Source of the DNA: Dyella humicola
Lineage (GTDB): Bacteria > Pseudomonadota > Gammaproteobacteria > Xanthomonadales > Rhodanobacteraceae
DNA length: 64,000 bases
NCBI RefSeq assembly: GCF_026283945.1
Contig: NZ_JAPDPC010000004.1
Span: forward strand, 124,001 to 188,000
Direction of reading: 5' to 3'
Below the pieces are notes generated by a model. It was given only the letters and a program-made list of their open reading frames with translations. It ran no database searches and was not told the origin of the DNA. Below are positions 53,430-62,515 of this stretch, piece by piece (positions within the stretch are counted from its first letter, which is position 1; the number at the start of each line of letters is the position of its first letter). Made by a program: the position numbers and the translations under genes.

Positions 53430-53619
53430 GGGAGGCTCCCTGAGCCAATAAGCATGCGCGCTGTGTGGAAAACCGCTATCTGTCAGAGGTTATAAGCAGC
53501 ACAAAAAGGCCGTGATGCTCGGGGCACGGCGGCTTCTTGTAGGGGTGCCTCGAAAAGCGAGGTATCAGGCGTTGAATGAAGCGTTGCCCGCAGCAGCGCG
53601 CGGCTTGATCGGTGCGGCC

Positions 53620-53805
53620 TCACCGACGCGTCCATTGGACCGCGAGAGTACGTGCGAGCAGGTCGCGAAGGCCCTGATTGCGCTGGCTCCATGCCAACGC
53701 GATGTAACAGACAAACAGGATCAGGCTGGTAATGACGTTGATCAGACGTACTGTGTTGCGTGCGGCGCGGGAGCCGATCGAGCGCGGCTGCTGGTGAGCA
53801 AGCAC
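53620..53805 (-). pseudogene. C-terminal fragment of an RDD-family membrane protein
   Basis: The minus frame reads RLINVITSLILFVCYIALAWSQRNQGLRDLLARTLAVQWTRR, which matches the last membrane helix and the charged G.(R/H)D.(L)A.T tail of RDD proteins. The upstream RDD helices are missing on both strands. Probably a decayed gene. Confidence 0.4.
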
Positions 53806-54000
53806 CAGCTATCTCGCTTGGCCGGGAGTCCGCGTTCTCGCCGCAGTGGCTGACGTTCGACAGGGCAAGTCAGCCGCAGGTAGAGGGCTAAGCGCCGTGG
53901 GAAGAGATGGCTTTTGTAGGCCACTGATGAATCTCACGGGTGAAGATCCGGTGAGCTACAGCCGGGTCGATGCAGCACTCAGATGTAGCAGTTCGCTGCA

Positions 54001-54039
54001 GCACTTTTGAAAAGTGCGGGGTTAGTGCTTTCTAACCCC
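54001..54039. repeat. Two abutting hairpins
   Basis: GCACTTTT-G-AAAAGTGC (54001-54017) joins directly to GGGGTTAG-N6-CTAACCCC (54018-54039), which is followed by TTGAATTTATTT. The second looks like a weak terminator, the first like a palindromic site. They sit in the degraded region upstream (by minus direction, downstream) of the AraC gene. Confidence 0.5.
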
Positions 54040-54271
54040 TTGAATTTATTTGCCGCATGGGTCGGGATGGCGGATTCGAAGCTATGACCGACGTCCACAG
54101 GATCAGCTGGCACTCGTTAGCCAACCAGCCGGTGCCCCGGCAAGGCGGGAGCCCAACGGTAGTAATCGTTGGAAATTTGGAAAGTCTATTCTGGGCAACC
54201 AGCCCAGATCGGTAGTCGCGTTGGAATTTCTATGAGGTCACACCCACTCGCGAATGGTTGCGTGTCTAGCG

Positions 54272-55099
54272 CTACAACGCCCGCTGGTAGCGCGCTGGGG
54301 TGATGCCGTAGCGTCGCGCAAAGGCTCGGGTGAGGTGCGCCTGGTCGGCAAGTCCAACGGCAGCGGCGACTTGCGCGGGCGGCTCGCCGTGCGATAGCTG
54401 GCGTTTGGCTTCGGCCAGGCGCAAGACCATCAGCATCTGCTGCGGGGTGGCGTGATGCTGCGCCTGGAATTGGCGCAGGAAATGGAACGGACTGAGCCCG
54501 GCGACTGCCGCCAGCTCGTCGAGTGTGAGTCGACGCGAAAGATGGGCATGCAGGTAATCCAGCACCGGTGCAAAGCGCGCCGCGCGCCCATCCATCGCTG
54601 CACGCGGAACGCGCGCGTGACGGCGGAAATGGCCCAGCAATTCGAACAGCAGACTATCGAACGCCAGCGGTTCGCGTGCTTGCCAAAGTGCATCCAGCAA
54701 GACGGTGACGCGGCGAGCGCTGGGCAGGTCTTGGCGTACCACGTCGCCGAACCACCAGCCAGGTTCGCCGGTGATCTCAGCCACCGCCGACGGCTCGATG
54801 TAGGCCATCCGGTAATGCCAGCCACCCTCGGTTTCGGCGCGTCCGGTATGCACTTCATCCGGATTCATCATCACCACCGAGTCTGCTGGCGCCAGGTGAT
54901 CCGCGCCACGATAGCGAAAGCGTTCCACGCCTGACTCGATCGCGCCCAGGCCGAAACCGTCATGCGTGTGCGGCTCGAACGCATGACGAACGATGTGCGC
55001 GCGGTACAGCTCCACGCCAGGGCGATGGGACGGCAACCGGAATTCGGCTGCATCGCCGGTTGCGCTGAAGCGGTCGGGGACGCCTTGCATAAGTCGCAT
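54272..55099 (-). CDS. AraC-family transcriptional regulator
   Basis: 275 residues from the ATG at 55099; a longer frame upstream would run into the exonuclease gene on the same strand and is rejected. N-terminal cupin-type sensor domain (FEPHTHDGFGLGAIESGVERFRYRGADHLAPADSVVMMNPDEVHTG) and C-terminal AraC double HTH (LTLDELAAVAGLSPFHFLRQFQAQHHATPQQ and VGLADQAHLTRAFARRYGITPARYQ). Ligand and targets unknown. Genes next to it do not suggest a regulon. Confidence 0.9.
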   Translation of the reverse strand: MRLMQGVPDRFSATGDAAEFRLPSHRPGVELYRAHIVRHAFEPHTHDGFGLGAIESGVERFRYRGADHLAPADSVVMMNPDEVHTGRAETEGGWHYRMAYIEPSAVAEITGEPGWWFGDVVRQDLPSARRVTVLLDALWQAREPLAFDSLLFELLGHFRRHARVPRAAMDGRAARFAPVLDYLHAHLSRRLTLDELAAVAGLSPFHFLRQFQAQHHATPQQMLMVLRLAEAKRQLSHGEPPAQVAAAVGLADQAHLTRAFARRYGITPARYQRAL

Positions 55100-55143
55100 C
55101 TTACTGCGCGGGTGAATGCCCTGCGGCTTCTTTGAATCGCCAA

Positions 55144-56043
55144 TCAGCCGATCAAGGCTTTTAAGCGCGTGCGCGTGAGTGGGCCAAAGCGCAGGCGCTC
55201 GCACAGTGCGTCCATGCTGTCCGTTTCCCCTCGCTGGCGGCGCAAGGCATCGGCATCCGTCGGCACCGGCGCGTCCAGCGCGATCCGGGTGAGACGGCGA
55301 TAAAGGCGCGCCGCCTCGCCATGCTCGCGCAACTTCTGCGCACAACTGGCCGCGCCACGCAGGCGCAGGAAGGGCACTTCGTCCACCCGTTCGAGCAACG
55401 CATCCAGGTTGCCGAAATGGGCGAGCAGCGCCGCTGCGGTCTTCGCACCGATACCGGGCACGCCGGGGATGTTGTCCACCGCGTCGCCACACAGCGCCAG
55501 ATAATCGGCGACCTGCTGCGGATGCACGCCAAGCCGTTCGTGCACGCCAGCCGGCCCCCAACGGGTGCCGCGCGCGTAATCCCATTGCTCGTCGTCATCG
55601 CCCAGCAACTGGCCGAAGTCCTTGTCAGCCGACACGATCACGCTGCGGAAACCAAGGCCTCGCAGGCTCCACAGCACACTGCCGATCAGATCATCGGCTT
55701 CATAGGTGTGATCGATCAACACCGGTATGCCAAGGGCCAGCGCCACTTCTCGACACAGCACGAACTGGCGTTCAAGGTCGGGCGGCGGCAACTCGCGATT
55801 GGCCTTGTAGGCAGGGTAGATGGCGTTGCGGAACGAGGTGGTCAGCGAAGCATCGAATGCCACCGCGATGTGCTCGGGGCGCACGCGTTCCAGCAGTTCG
55901 CAGAGGAAGCGCGTGAAGCCATGCACGGCATTGACCGGATGACCGTCCGCATCGTGGAACTCATCGGGCATCGAATGCCAGGCACGGAACACATAGAGAC
56001 TGCCATCGACCAGATGGGCGGCGGGGCGGCTCACGGCGTCCAC
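55144..56043 (-). CDS. 5'-3' exonuclease, flap-nuclease family
   Basis: 299 residues, the size of the free-standing (ExoIX/Xni-like) exonucleases. PIN-like active site with acidic residues in VDGSLYVFRAWHSMPDEF, ALGIPVLIDHTYEADDLIGSVL and SADKDFGQLL, then the helix-hairpin-helix GDAVDNIPGVPGIGAKTAAALLAHFGNL. It acts in DNA replication/repair as a flap or gap nuclease. Overlaps the nitroreductase start by 13 bp, so likely co-transcribed. Confidence 0.92.
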   Translation of the reverse strand: MDAVSRPAAHLVDGSLYVFRAWHSMPDEFHDADGHPVNAVHGFTRFLCELLERVRPEHIAVAFDASLTTSFRNAIYPAYKANRELPPPDLERQFVLCREVALALGIPVLIDHTYEADDLIGSVLWSLRGLGFRSVIVSADKDFGQLLGDDDEQWDYARGTRWGPAGVHERLGVHPQQVADYLALCGDAVDNIPGVPGIGAKTAAALLAHFGNLDALLERVDEVPFLRLRGAASCAQKLREHGEAARLYRRLTRIALDAPVPTDADALRRQRGETDSMDALCERLRFGPLTRTRLKALIG

Positions 56044-56600
56044 GTGCTGAGTACATCGGCAAGGGTGGGGCGGTCGCGGTCGGGTACGTCGATCTGTGGC
56101 GTGCCGATATGGACGAAACCGATCACGTGCTCATTCTCCGCAAGACCGAGGATGCTGGCTGCTTCGCGATCATACGCTGCCCAACCGGTGAGCCATTGCG
56201 CGCCATAACCCAGCGCCCCCGCACCAAGTAGCAGGTTGTAGGCCACGCAGCCAGCGGAGAGCTGCTGTTCGATCACCGGTACCTTGCTGGAGGGATCGAG
56301 CCGGGAAATAACGGCCACCACCACGGGGGCGAACATATAGCGCGTACGCTCCTTCTCGCGCTTGGATTCCGGCAGGTCCGGATGGAGGCGCAACGACAAC
56401 GCCGCCAGGCGCTCGCCCAAGGCGAGCTTGGCCGCGCCTTGCAGCAGGATGAGTCGGTACGGCACCAGCTTGCCGTGGTCCGGCGCGCGGATCGCCGCTT
56501 CCAGCAGCGCATGCAACTGGGCCTCATCCGGCGCCGGCTCACCGAGCTGGCGGGAGGGGACGGAGTGACGCTGCTGCAACAGGGAAAGGGGATGGGACAC
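56031..56600 (-). CDS. Nitroreductase family protein
   Basis: 189 residues. FMN-dependent nitroreductase fold: RHSVPSRQLGEPAPDEAQLHALLEAAIRAPDHGKLVPYRLILL and GALGYGAQWLTG, with a conserved dimer/FMN-binding pattern. It is like the small YdjA-type enzymes. Substrate unknown. Co-oriented with exonuclease gene and cytidine deaminase. Confidence 0.88.
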   Translation of the reverse strand: MSHPLSLLQQRHSVPSRQLGEPAPDEAQLHALLEAAIRAPDHGKLVPYRLILLQGAAKLALGERLAALSLRLHPDLPESKREKERTRYMFAPVVVAVISRLDPSSKVPVIEQQLSAGCVAYNLLLGAGALGYGAQWLTGWAAYDREAASILGLAENEHVIGFVHIGTPQIDVPDRDRPTLADVLSTWTP

Positions 56601-56693
56601 AGGGACGTCCGTGGGGGCAAAGCGTTCATGCTAATCCGCCCGGCTGACATAGGCGAATGCGGCCGGTCTTCCTTGTACCCCTGTGCGGTGGCT

Positions 56694-57155
<462 letters not shown>

Positions 57156-57265
57156 CTACCCGGGTCGGGGGCCGGCGCCGCCAACGTCGGGGTGAACATG
57201 TTCTCGGTGGCTCGCACGACGAGGCATCGGCTAGGATGGCTGGACCTATCCGCAGGGGATGCACG

Positions 57266-58366
57266 ATGACGATCACCGTGGCTGCATTGCGCGAAACCGC
57301 CGCTGGTGAGCGCCGCGTGGCGATCACACCTGAAGTGGCGAAGAAATTGCGCGGCAAGGGCCTGCGCGTGCTGCTCGAGCGTGGCGCCGGCGCGGCAGCG
57401 GGTTTCCCGGACGATACGTATGCCGACACCGATTTCGCCGATGCGCCCAGCGTGCTCGCGCAGGCTGACGTGTTTGTCTGCGTGCTGCCGCCGGACGATG
57501 GCGTGTGGTCCGGATTGCGCGAAGGCAGCATCGTGGTGGGGCAGTTGCGTCCCTACGGTGCCGCTGCGCGCATCGTGGCGATGGGGAAGCGCAAGCTCAC
57601 TGCGTTTTCGCTGGAGCTGTTGCCGCGCACCACGCGCGCCCAGGCCATGGACGTACTCAGCTCGCAGGCGGCGGTGGCGGGCTATCGCGCCATGCTGATC
57701 GCAGCCGAGGCCTCGCCGAAGTTCTTTCCCATGCTCACCACGGCGGCCGGTACCATCCGGCCGTCGAAGGTGCTGGTGATCGGTGCCGGCGTGGCCGGCC
57801 TGCAGGCCATCGCCACCGCCCGTCGCCTGGGTGCGCAGACCGAGGGCTACGACGTCCGTCCCGAAACCCGCGAGCAGGTGGAGTCGCTAGGCGCCAAATT
57901 CCTCGATCTCGGCGTCAGTGCGGCCGGCAGCGGCGGTTACGCGCGTGAGCTGTCGGCGGAGGAACGCGCCGCTCAGCAACAGGCGCTGGCCGAGCATCTC
58001 AAGGCCGTGGATGTCATCGTCACCACCGCTGCTGTGCCTGGCCGCCCATCGCCGAAGATCCTCACCACCGCCATGATCGACGGCATGAAGCCAGGTGCCT
58101 TGATCGTCGACCTCGCGGCAGAGGGCGGCGGTAATTGCGAATTGACCCAGCCGGGCCAGCGGGTGGATCACCGTGGCGTGGTGATCCTCGGTCCGCTGAA
58201 CCTGCCCGCCGGAGCACCGCTGCACGCGTCGGAAATGTACGCGCGCAACGCCTACAACTTTGTCGAATTGCTGGTGCACGGCGACGCGCTGGCGCCGGAT
58301 TTCAACGACGAGCTGATCGCCAAGAGCTGCGTGACGCGCAACGGCGAGCCGCATTTCCAAGGCTAG
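57266..58366 (+). CDS. pntA: NAD(P) transhydrogenase subunit alpha, part 1 (PntAA)
   Basis: 366 residues from the ATG with AGGGG 7 bp upstream. AlaDh/PNT N-terminal domain (LRETAAGERRVAITPEVAKKLRGKGLRVLLERGAG) and NAD(H)-binding domain with VLVIGAGVAGLQAIATARRLGA. In the two-part form of this enzyme the soluble NAD domain (this gene) works with a separate small membrane part and PntB. Here the other two subunits lie 1.7 kb downstream, separated by three minus-strand genes. Confidence 0.93.
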   Translation: MTITVAALRETAAGERRVAITPEVAKKLRGKGLRVLLERGAGAAAGFPDDTYADTDFADAPSVLAQADVFVCVLPPDDGVWSGLREGSIVVGQLRPYGAAARIVAMGKRKLTAFSLELLPRTTRAQAMDVLSSQAAVAGYRAMLIAAEASPKFFPMLTTAAGTIRPSKVLVIGAGVAGLQAIATARRLGAQTEGYDVRPETREQVESLGAKFLDLGVSAAGSGGYARELSAEERAAQQQALAEHLKAVDVIVTTAAVPGRPSPKILTTAMIDGMKPGALIVDLAAEGGGNCELTQPGQRVDHRGVVILGPLNLPAGAPLHASEMYARNAYNFVELLVHGDALAPDFNDELIAKSCVTRNGEPHFQG

Positions 58367-58393
58367 TCGGCCGTTGGCTGTCCACTAGATGCG

Positions 58394-58419
58394 AAAAGCC
58401 CCGCCATGGCGGGGCTTTT
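58394..58419. terminator. Bidirectional terminator
   Basis: AAAAGCCCCGCC-AT-GGCGGGGCTTTT: a perfect palindromic stem with A- and T-runs at the ends. It serves pntAA (plus) and the minus-strand operon of the DUF3106 and sigma-factor genes. Confidence 0.92.
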
Positions 58420-58422
58420 GCT

Positions 58423-58986
58423 TCAGAACTTCGGCGGGTGCGGCGGCCGGCCACCACCGCCTCCTGGACCACGCCGGACCGGGGCGTTGCGCATCTCCTC
58501 ATGCCATTGGCGCAGCAACTGTTCGCGCTGGTCCGGCGGCAGCTGCTGGAAATGCTGGAACGCGGCGTGTAGCTGCTGACGCTCCTCGGGAGGCAGTTGC
58601 TGGAAGCGCTTGCTGTTCTCGCTGGCTTGCTCCCGCTGCTCGGGCGTCATCTTCTGCCATTGGTCGATGCGCTGGCGGATCGCCTGGCGTTGTTCCGGTG
58701 GCAGGGTCTTCCACTGCTGGGCACGCTCCAGCATGCGGGCCTGCCGCTGCGGTGGAAGCGAATCCCATTTGTCGGCAAGCGGCGCGAGCACATCACGCTC
58801 GGCGGGCGACAGGCTCTGCCACGAGCGCGGTGCCGGCGGAGGACCGGGTGGCCGACCCGGCGGTGGCCCAGGCGGAAACAAATCGCCCGGCGGCGGAGGC
58901 GGTACGTTCTGCGCAAAAGCGTATGGGACGGCGCTACCCAGCCAGCAGGCCAGCATCAGCACCATGAAAAGACGGCCTCGACGCAT
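58423..58986 (-). CDS. DUF3106-type exported protein
   Basis: 187 residues from the ATG at 58986. A signal peptide (about 1-25, ending SAVPYAFAQ) is followed by a proline/glycine-rich stretch, then repeated helical units of the form LPPEQRQA..Q...QW, typical of DUF3106 proteins (regular WXXLXPXX(R/Q) repeats). Likely periplasmic. It is the last gene of a three-gene operon with a sigma factor. Role unknown. Confidence 0.85.
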   Translation of the reverse strand: MRRGRLFMVLMLACWLGSAVPYAFAQNVPPPPPGDLFPPGPPPGRPPGPPPAPRSWQSLSPAERDVLAPLADKWDSLPPQRQARMLERAQQWKTLPPEQRQAIRQRIDQWQKMTPEQREQASENSKRFQQLPPEERQQLHAAFQHFQQLPPDQREQLLRQWHEEMRNAPVRRGPGGGGGRPPHPPKF

Positions 58987-58988
58987 AA

Positions 58989-59378
58989 TCACCGGTTCGC
59001 CTGGCTGTCGCCGTTCCTGGCCAGCCACCCGTAGAAATCCATGTTCTGGTACAGCGTGGGATCGGCGGCCGCCGCATCCGGCGGCAAGTCGCCATCGAAC
59101 TCCGCGGTAGGCGAAGAAAGTGCGCTGCTCGGCGAATTGCCGGCCGGTCCCTGCACCGGGGACGACAGCATCAGTGCCGCAAAAGCGACGGCCGCAAACG
59201 CGCCGGCTGGCAGTAGCAGCTGCAGGAGACGCCGGGACAACGACGATCGGTCGCTGCTTTCGATGGCCTTGCGCCGAGCCGCACGCAGTCGATCGGCGGT
59301 GGCCGGGTCGATATGTCGCGCGGCCTCGCGGTACAGCTCGCGGGCGCGGCGTTCCAGGTGGTTGTCGGGCGCATTCAT
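58989..59378 (-). CDS. Small membrane protein, likely anti-sigma partner
   Basis: 129 residues. Cytosolic, charged N-terminus (HLERRARELYREAARHIDPATADRLRAARRKAIES), one membrane span near 54-72 (LPAGAFAAVAFAALMLSS) and a C-terminal periplasmic tail. It overlaps the stop of the sigma-factor gene by 4 bp. Gene order and topology suggest a sigma-regulating partner, but the sequence has no recognised zinc-binding anti-sigma motif. The role is inferred from context. Confidence 0.6.
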   Translation of the reverse strand: MNAPDNHLERRARELYREAARHIDPATADRLRAARRKAIESSDRSSLSRRLLQLLLPAGAFAAVAFAALMLSSPVQGPAGNSPSSALSSPTAEFDGDLPPDAAAADPTLYQNMDFYGWLARNGDSQANR

Positions 59379-60022
59379 CGCCAGTCCTCCAGTTGGTCGC
59401 GCAGACGTTGCAGTGCACGCGACAAGTGTGTCTTTACGCTCCCTTCCGAACAGCCCATGGCCTGGGCGGTTTCCGCCACGTCCAGGCCCTCCAGCAAGCG
59501 CAGCATGAATGCTTCGCGCTGGCGCTGAGGCAACAACTTCACCGCTGCCGCCATATCCGCATAGGACTGGGCGTCATGCAGCCTTTCCAACGGCCCGGGG
59601 CCGGTGTCGGCGGGTTCCCAAAGCGGTAACTCGTCGCCGTCCTCGTCCTTTCCTCCCAGCCAGCCCACCATGATCGAGCGGACCTTGCGGCGGCGCTGCA
59701 GATCGACGATGCGCCGGCGCAAGATGCCCCAGAACAGCGGGGTCCATTCCTGCGCAGGCTTGTCGCTGTAATGCTTGACGAGCCGCAGCATGGCGTCCTG
59801 TACCGCATCCAGCGCATCTTCCCGATGGCCCAGATGGATCTCGGCCATACGAAACGCCCGCCGCTCCACCTGCGCCAGAAACGCATTCATCGAGACCGGC
59901 ACTGCCCGGGTGTCTTGGGCCAGCAGGTCGGCTTCGAGGGTGGACACGGCACTATTCATGGCGTCATCGTCCGCTTCGCCGGATCGGGCATGCTGAGACT
60001 CCATCGGTATGTCTTTGTGCAT
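59375..60022 (-). CDS. ECF-type RNA polymerase sigma factor
   Basis: 215 residues from the ATG at 60022; ATG 60004 is the other candidate. Sigma region 2 (HLGHREDALDAVQDAMLRLVKHY...PLFWGILRRRIVDLQRR) and region 4 (LLPQRQREAFMLRLLEGLDVAETAQAMGCSEGSVKTHLSRALQRLRDQL) are clear. A long acidic insert lies between them. The upstream N-terminal portion is not conserved. It heads a minus-strand operon with a membrane protein and a DUF3106 protein. It is divergent from pntAB at 60098. Confidence 0.9.
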   Translation of the reverse strand: MHKDIPMESQHARSGEADDDAMNSAVSTLEADLLAQDTRAVPVSMNAFLAQVERRAFRMAEIHLGHREDALDAVQDAMLRLVKHYSDKPAQEWTPLFWGILRRRIVDLQRRRKVRSIMVGWLGGKDEDGDELPLWEPADTGPGPLERLHDAQSYADMAAAVKLLPQRQREAFMLRLLEGLDVAETAQAMGCSEGSVKTHLSRALQRLRDQLEDWR

Positions 60023-60097
60023 CAACGCCTGAGGCTCGCGCGGGTTGACCCACGCCCGTATGATGCGGGCATAACGCTGTCCTGGCGGGGAGGGGTC

Positions 60098-60403
60098 ATG
60101 ATCGACGGGTTCCTGGCGCTTTACATCTTCATGCTGGCGGCGTTCACGGGGTACGAGATCATCGCGCGGGTGCCGGTGATTCTCCACACGCCGTTGATGT
60201 CGGGCTCGAATTTCATCCACGGCATTGTGGTGGTTGGCGCCATGATTGCGCTAGGGCATGCCGATACTCCGCTGGAAATCGCCATCGGATTTATCGGCGT
60301 ACTTCTAGGTGCCGGTAATGCCGCCGGCGGTTACGTGGTGACCGAGCGCATGCTGGAAATGTTCAAGTCCAGCAAACCCTTAACCGGCAAGGAGCCCAAG
60401 TGA
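60098..60403 (+). CDS. pntA: NAD(P) transhydrogenase subunit alpha, part 2 (PntAB)
   Basis: 101 residues from the ATG with GGAGGGG 3 bp upstream. Three membrane spans (FLALYIFMLAAFTGYEIIARV; ATPLEIAIGFIGVLLGAGNAAGGYVV-like), the small membrane part of the alpha subunit. With PntAA and PntB it forms the proton-translocating transhydrogenase in the inner membrane. Overlaps pntB. Confidence 0.92.
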   Translation: MIDGFLALYIFMLAAFTGYEIIARVPVILHTPLMSGSNFIHGIVVVGAMIALGHADTPLEIAIGFIGVLLGAGNAAGGYVVTERMLEMFKSSKPLTGKEPK

Positions 60404-61833
60404 TGGTGTGGCTGCCGATCGTCATCAAGGCCTGCTATTTCCTCGCCGCTCTGCTGTTCATCCTCGGTCTCAAACGCATGAGCTCCCCACGCACCGCACG
60501 TGGCGGCATCGTGTGGGCTGGCGTGGGTATGTTGGTCGCGGTCGTCGCCACGTTCGCCCTGCCGGACATGCACAACCGCGGGCTGATCGTGACGGCGGTG
60601 CTGATCGGCGTGACGGCCGCGTGGTGGTCGGGCCGTCGGGTGGCGATGACCGCGATCCCCCAGATGGTGGCGCTCTATAACGGCATGGGTGGTGGTGCCG
60701 CGGCAGCCATCGGCGCATCCGAGCTGTTCAGCTACGCCGGCAGCGCGGTGACCCTGCTCGATGGCGGCCAGTTCACCGCCAACGGGGCAGACATGCCAGG
60801 GACGGCCCAATTGACGCTGGCGGTGCTGGGTGCGCTGATCGGCTCGGTCAGCTTCTCTGGCTCGCTGATTGCCTTTGCCAAACTGCAGGGCTGGCTGGAC
60901 AAGCGCTTCGTCTTTCCGGGTCAGCGCGTGGTGAACCTGCTGGTGCTGGCCGGGGCCGTCGTCCTCGGTGCCATGCTCGTGGGCGGTCAGCTGACGTCGC
61001 CCTTGATCGTGGCGTTCTTCGTGCTGGCGCTGCTGTTCGGCCTGATGATGACCCTGCCGATCGGCGGTGCCGACATGCCGGTGGTCATCTCGCTCTACAA
61101 CGCCTTTACCGGCCTGGCCGTGGCGTTCGAAGGTTTCGTACTGCAGAACGAGGCGATGATCATCGCCGGCACCGTGGTTGGCGCAGCGGGTACCTTGCTC
61201 ACCCAGTTGATGGCCAAGGCGATGAACCGCTCGATCGGCAACGTGCTGTTCGGCAGTTTCGGGGCCGCCAGCGCGTCCACGCAGGCCATCGACGGTAGCC
61301 AGAAGCCGATCGAGGCCAGCGACGCCGCGGTGATGATGGCCTATGCCGAGCGCGTGGTGATCGTGCCGGGGTACGGCATGGCCGTGGCGCAGGCCCAGCA
61401 CAAGGTGTGGGAGTTCGCCAAGCTGTTGATCGAGCGGGGCGTGAAGGTGAAATTCGCGATCCACCCGGTGGCCGGCCGCATGCCCGGCCATATGAACGTG
61501 CTGCTGGCCGAAGCCGGCGTGCCGTACGACCTCATCGCCGACATGGACGACATCAATCCCGAGTTCCCGAACACCGACGTGGCGCTGGTGATCGGCGCCA
61601 ACGACGTGGTCAATCCGCTGGCGAAGACCGATCCGGCCTCGCCGATCTACGGCATGCCGATCCTCGACGTGTCCAACGCCAAGCACGTCATCGTGGTCAA
61701 GCGCGGCAAGGGCACCGGCTTTGCCGGCATCGAAAACGCGCTGTTCTATGCCGACAACGCGCGCATGCTCTACGGCGATGGCCAGGCCGCGGCCGGGCAA
61801 TTAGTCGCGGAACTGAAATCGCTGGACGTCTAG
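60403..61833 (+). CDS. pntB: NAD(P) transhydrogenase subunit beta (PntB)
   Basis: 476 residues from the ATG at 60403, which has AAGGAG 8 bp upstream; GTG at 60400 is only 5 bp from it. Eight to nine membrane segments (1-265) are followed by the NADP(H)-binding domain with VPGYGMAVAQAQHKV and GAMPG-like HPVAGRMPGHMNVLLAEAGVPYD. It transfers hydride from NADH to NADP coupled to proton entry. Convergent with the next gene with only 5 bp between stops. Confidence 0.95.
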   Translation: MVWLPIVIKACYFLAALLFILGLKRMSSPRTARGGIVWAGVGMLVAVVATFALPDMHNRGLIVTAVLIGVTAAWWSGRRVAMTAIPQMVALYNGMGGGAAAAIGASELFSYAGSAVTLLDGGQFTANGADMPGTAQLTLAVLGALIGSVSFSGSLIAFAKLQGWLDKRFVFPGQRVVNLLVLAGAVVLGAMLVGGQLTSPLIVAFFVLALLFGLMMTLPIGGADMPVVISLYNAFTGLAVAFEGFVLQNEAMIIAGTVVGAAGTLLTQLMAKAMNRSIGNVLFGSFGAASASTQAIDGSQKPIEASDAAVMMAYAERVVIVPGYGMAVAQAQHKVWEFAKLLIERGVKVKFAIHPVAGRMPGHMNVLLAEAGVPYDLIADMDDINPEFPNTDVALVIGANDVVNPLAKTDPASPIYGMPILDVSNAKHVIVVKRGKGTGFAGIENALFYADNARMLYGDGQAAAGQLVAELKSLDV

Positions 61834-61838
61834 CGCGT

Positions 61839-62279
61839 TCAGCTTTTCGGCGATTTATCGCGCGCCACGCGCAGGGCGGTCACGGCCGCCACAGCCATGC
61901 CGATGATGAACCACAGGTTGTCCGTGCTTACCTGTCCCAGCGCCGCAAGCTCCAGCAATAGGCGAAAGCCTGCGGTGCGCATGGCTTCGATCAGTCCCAT
62001 GCCCATCAGACCGGCGATGCGGGCCGCCGCCGTCAGCAGGTTGACGTAAATCGCCGCGGTGCCCGTGGCCAGTGCCGCCAATACCGCCGCATGGCGGCCG
62101 GCCGGCCGTACCCAGCTGCGTACCGCCTTGCCCAGGAACCAGCCGACCAGCAGGGCCAGCCACGGTAGCGGGCGCTGCATGTAGAGGGTGGGGACCATCC
62201 AGACGGCGCCGGCGGCCAGGCCCAGCATGACGGCGCTAATCAAGGCGAATAAGGCAGAAAACGCGACCCGTGCACTCAT
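61839..62279 (-). CDS. Hypothetical membrane protein
   Basis: 146 residues from the ATG at 62279; the upstream extension of the frame does not read as protein. Four membrane segments (FSALFALISAVMLGLAAGAVWMV; LPWLALLVGWFLGKAV; HAAVLAALATGTAAIYVNLLTAAARIAG; NLWFIIGMAVAAVTAL). I recognise no family. The 236 bp before sufT is a divergent promoter area without a clear site. Confidence 0.75.
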   Translation of the reverse strand: MSARVAFSALFALISAVMLGLAAGAVWMVPTLYMQRPLPWLALLVGWFLGKAVRSWVRPAGRHAAVLAALATGTAAIYVNLLTAAARIAGLMGMGLIEAMRTAGFRLLLELAALGQVSTDNLWFIIGMAVAAVTALRVARDKSPKS

Positions 62280-62515
62280 GGCTGGGAAAACGAAGGCAGG
62301 GTTGCAGACACGGGTTCTTCTCTGGCGTAAAACTCTCATCATAGCGCGCACGCCTGGCCACAACCCCGGTCCGAGACAGCGGGTGGCGCGTATTCCCCTT
62401 GAGATCCGGGTCGCCCGGCCTGATCTGTGCAGGCGTGCCCGGTCGTCAACCGGCATAATAGTCAGCTCGGCGCGGCGGCTTGCCGCGCCCATCAGTGAGA
62501 TTTGGCAGGATCGGC

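Larger units (their letters stand above)
53430..54271. other. Degraded region with RDD remnant and tandem hairpins
   Basis: This 842-bp stretch has no intact gene. It holds the RDD-like fragment (53620-53805) and the twin hairpins (54001-54039). The remainder, including 54040-54270, reads as decayed or non-coding DNA. The frame 54050-54235 has no recognised domain. Confidence 0.4.

Noticed and set aside
54055-54090. GATTCGAA text resembling a tRNA T-arm or att site
   Set aside because: The flanks do not pair to form a T-stem and no other tRNA arms could be found on either strand.
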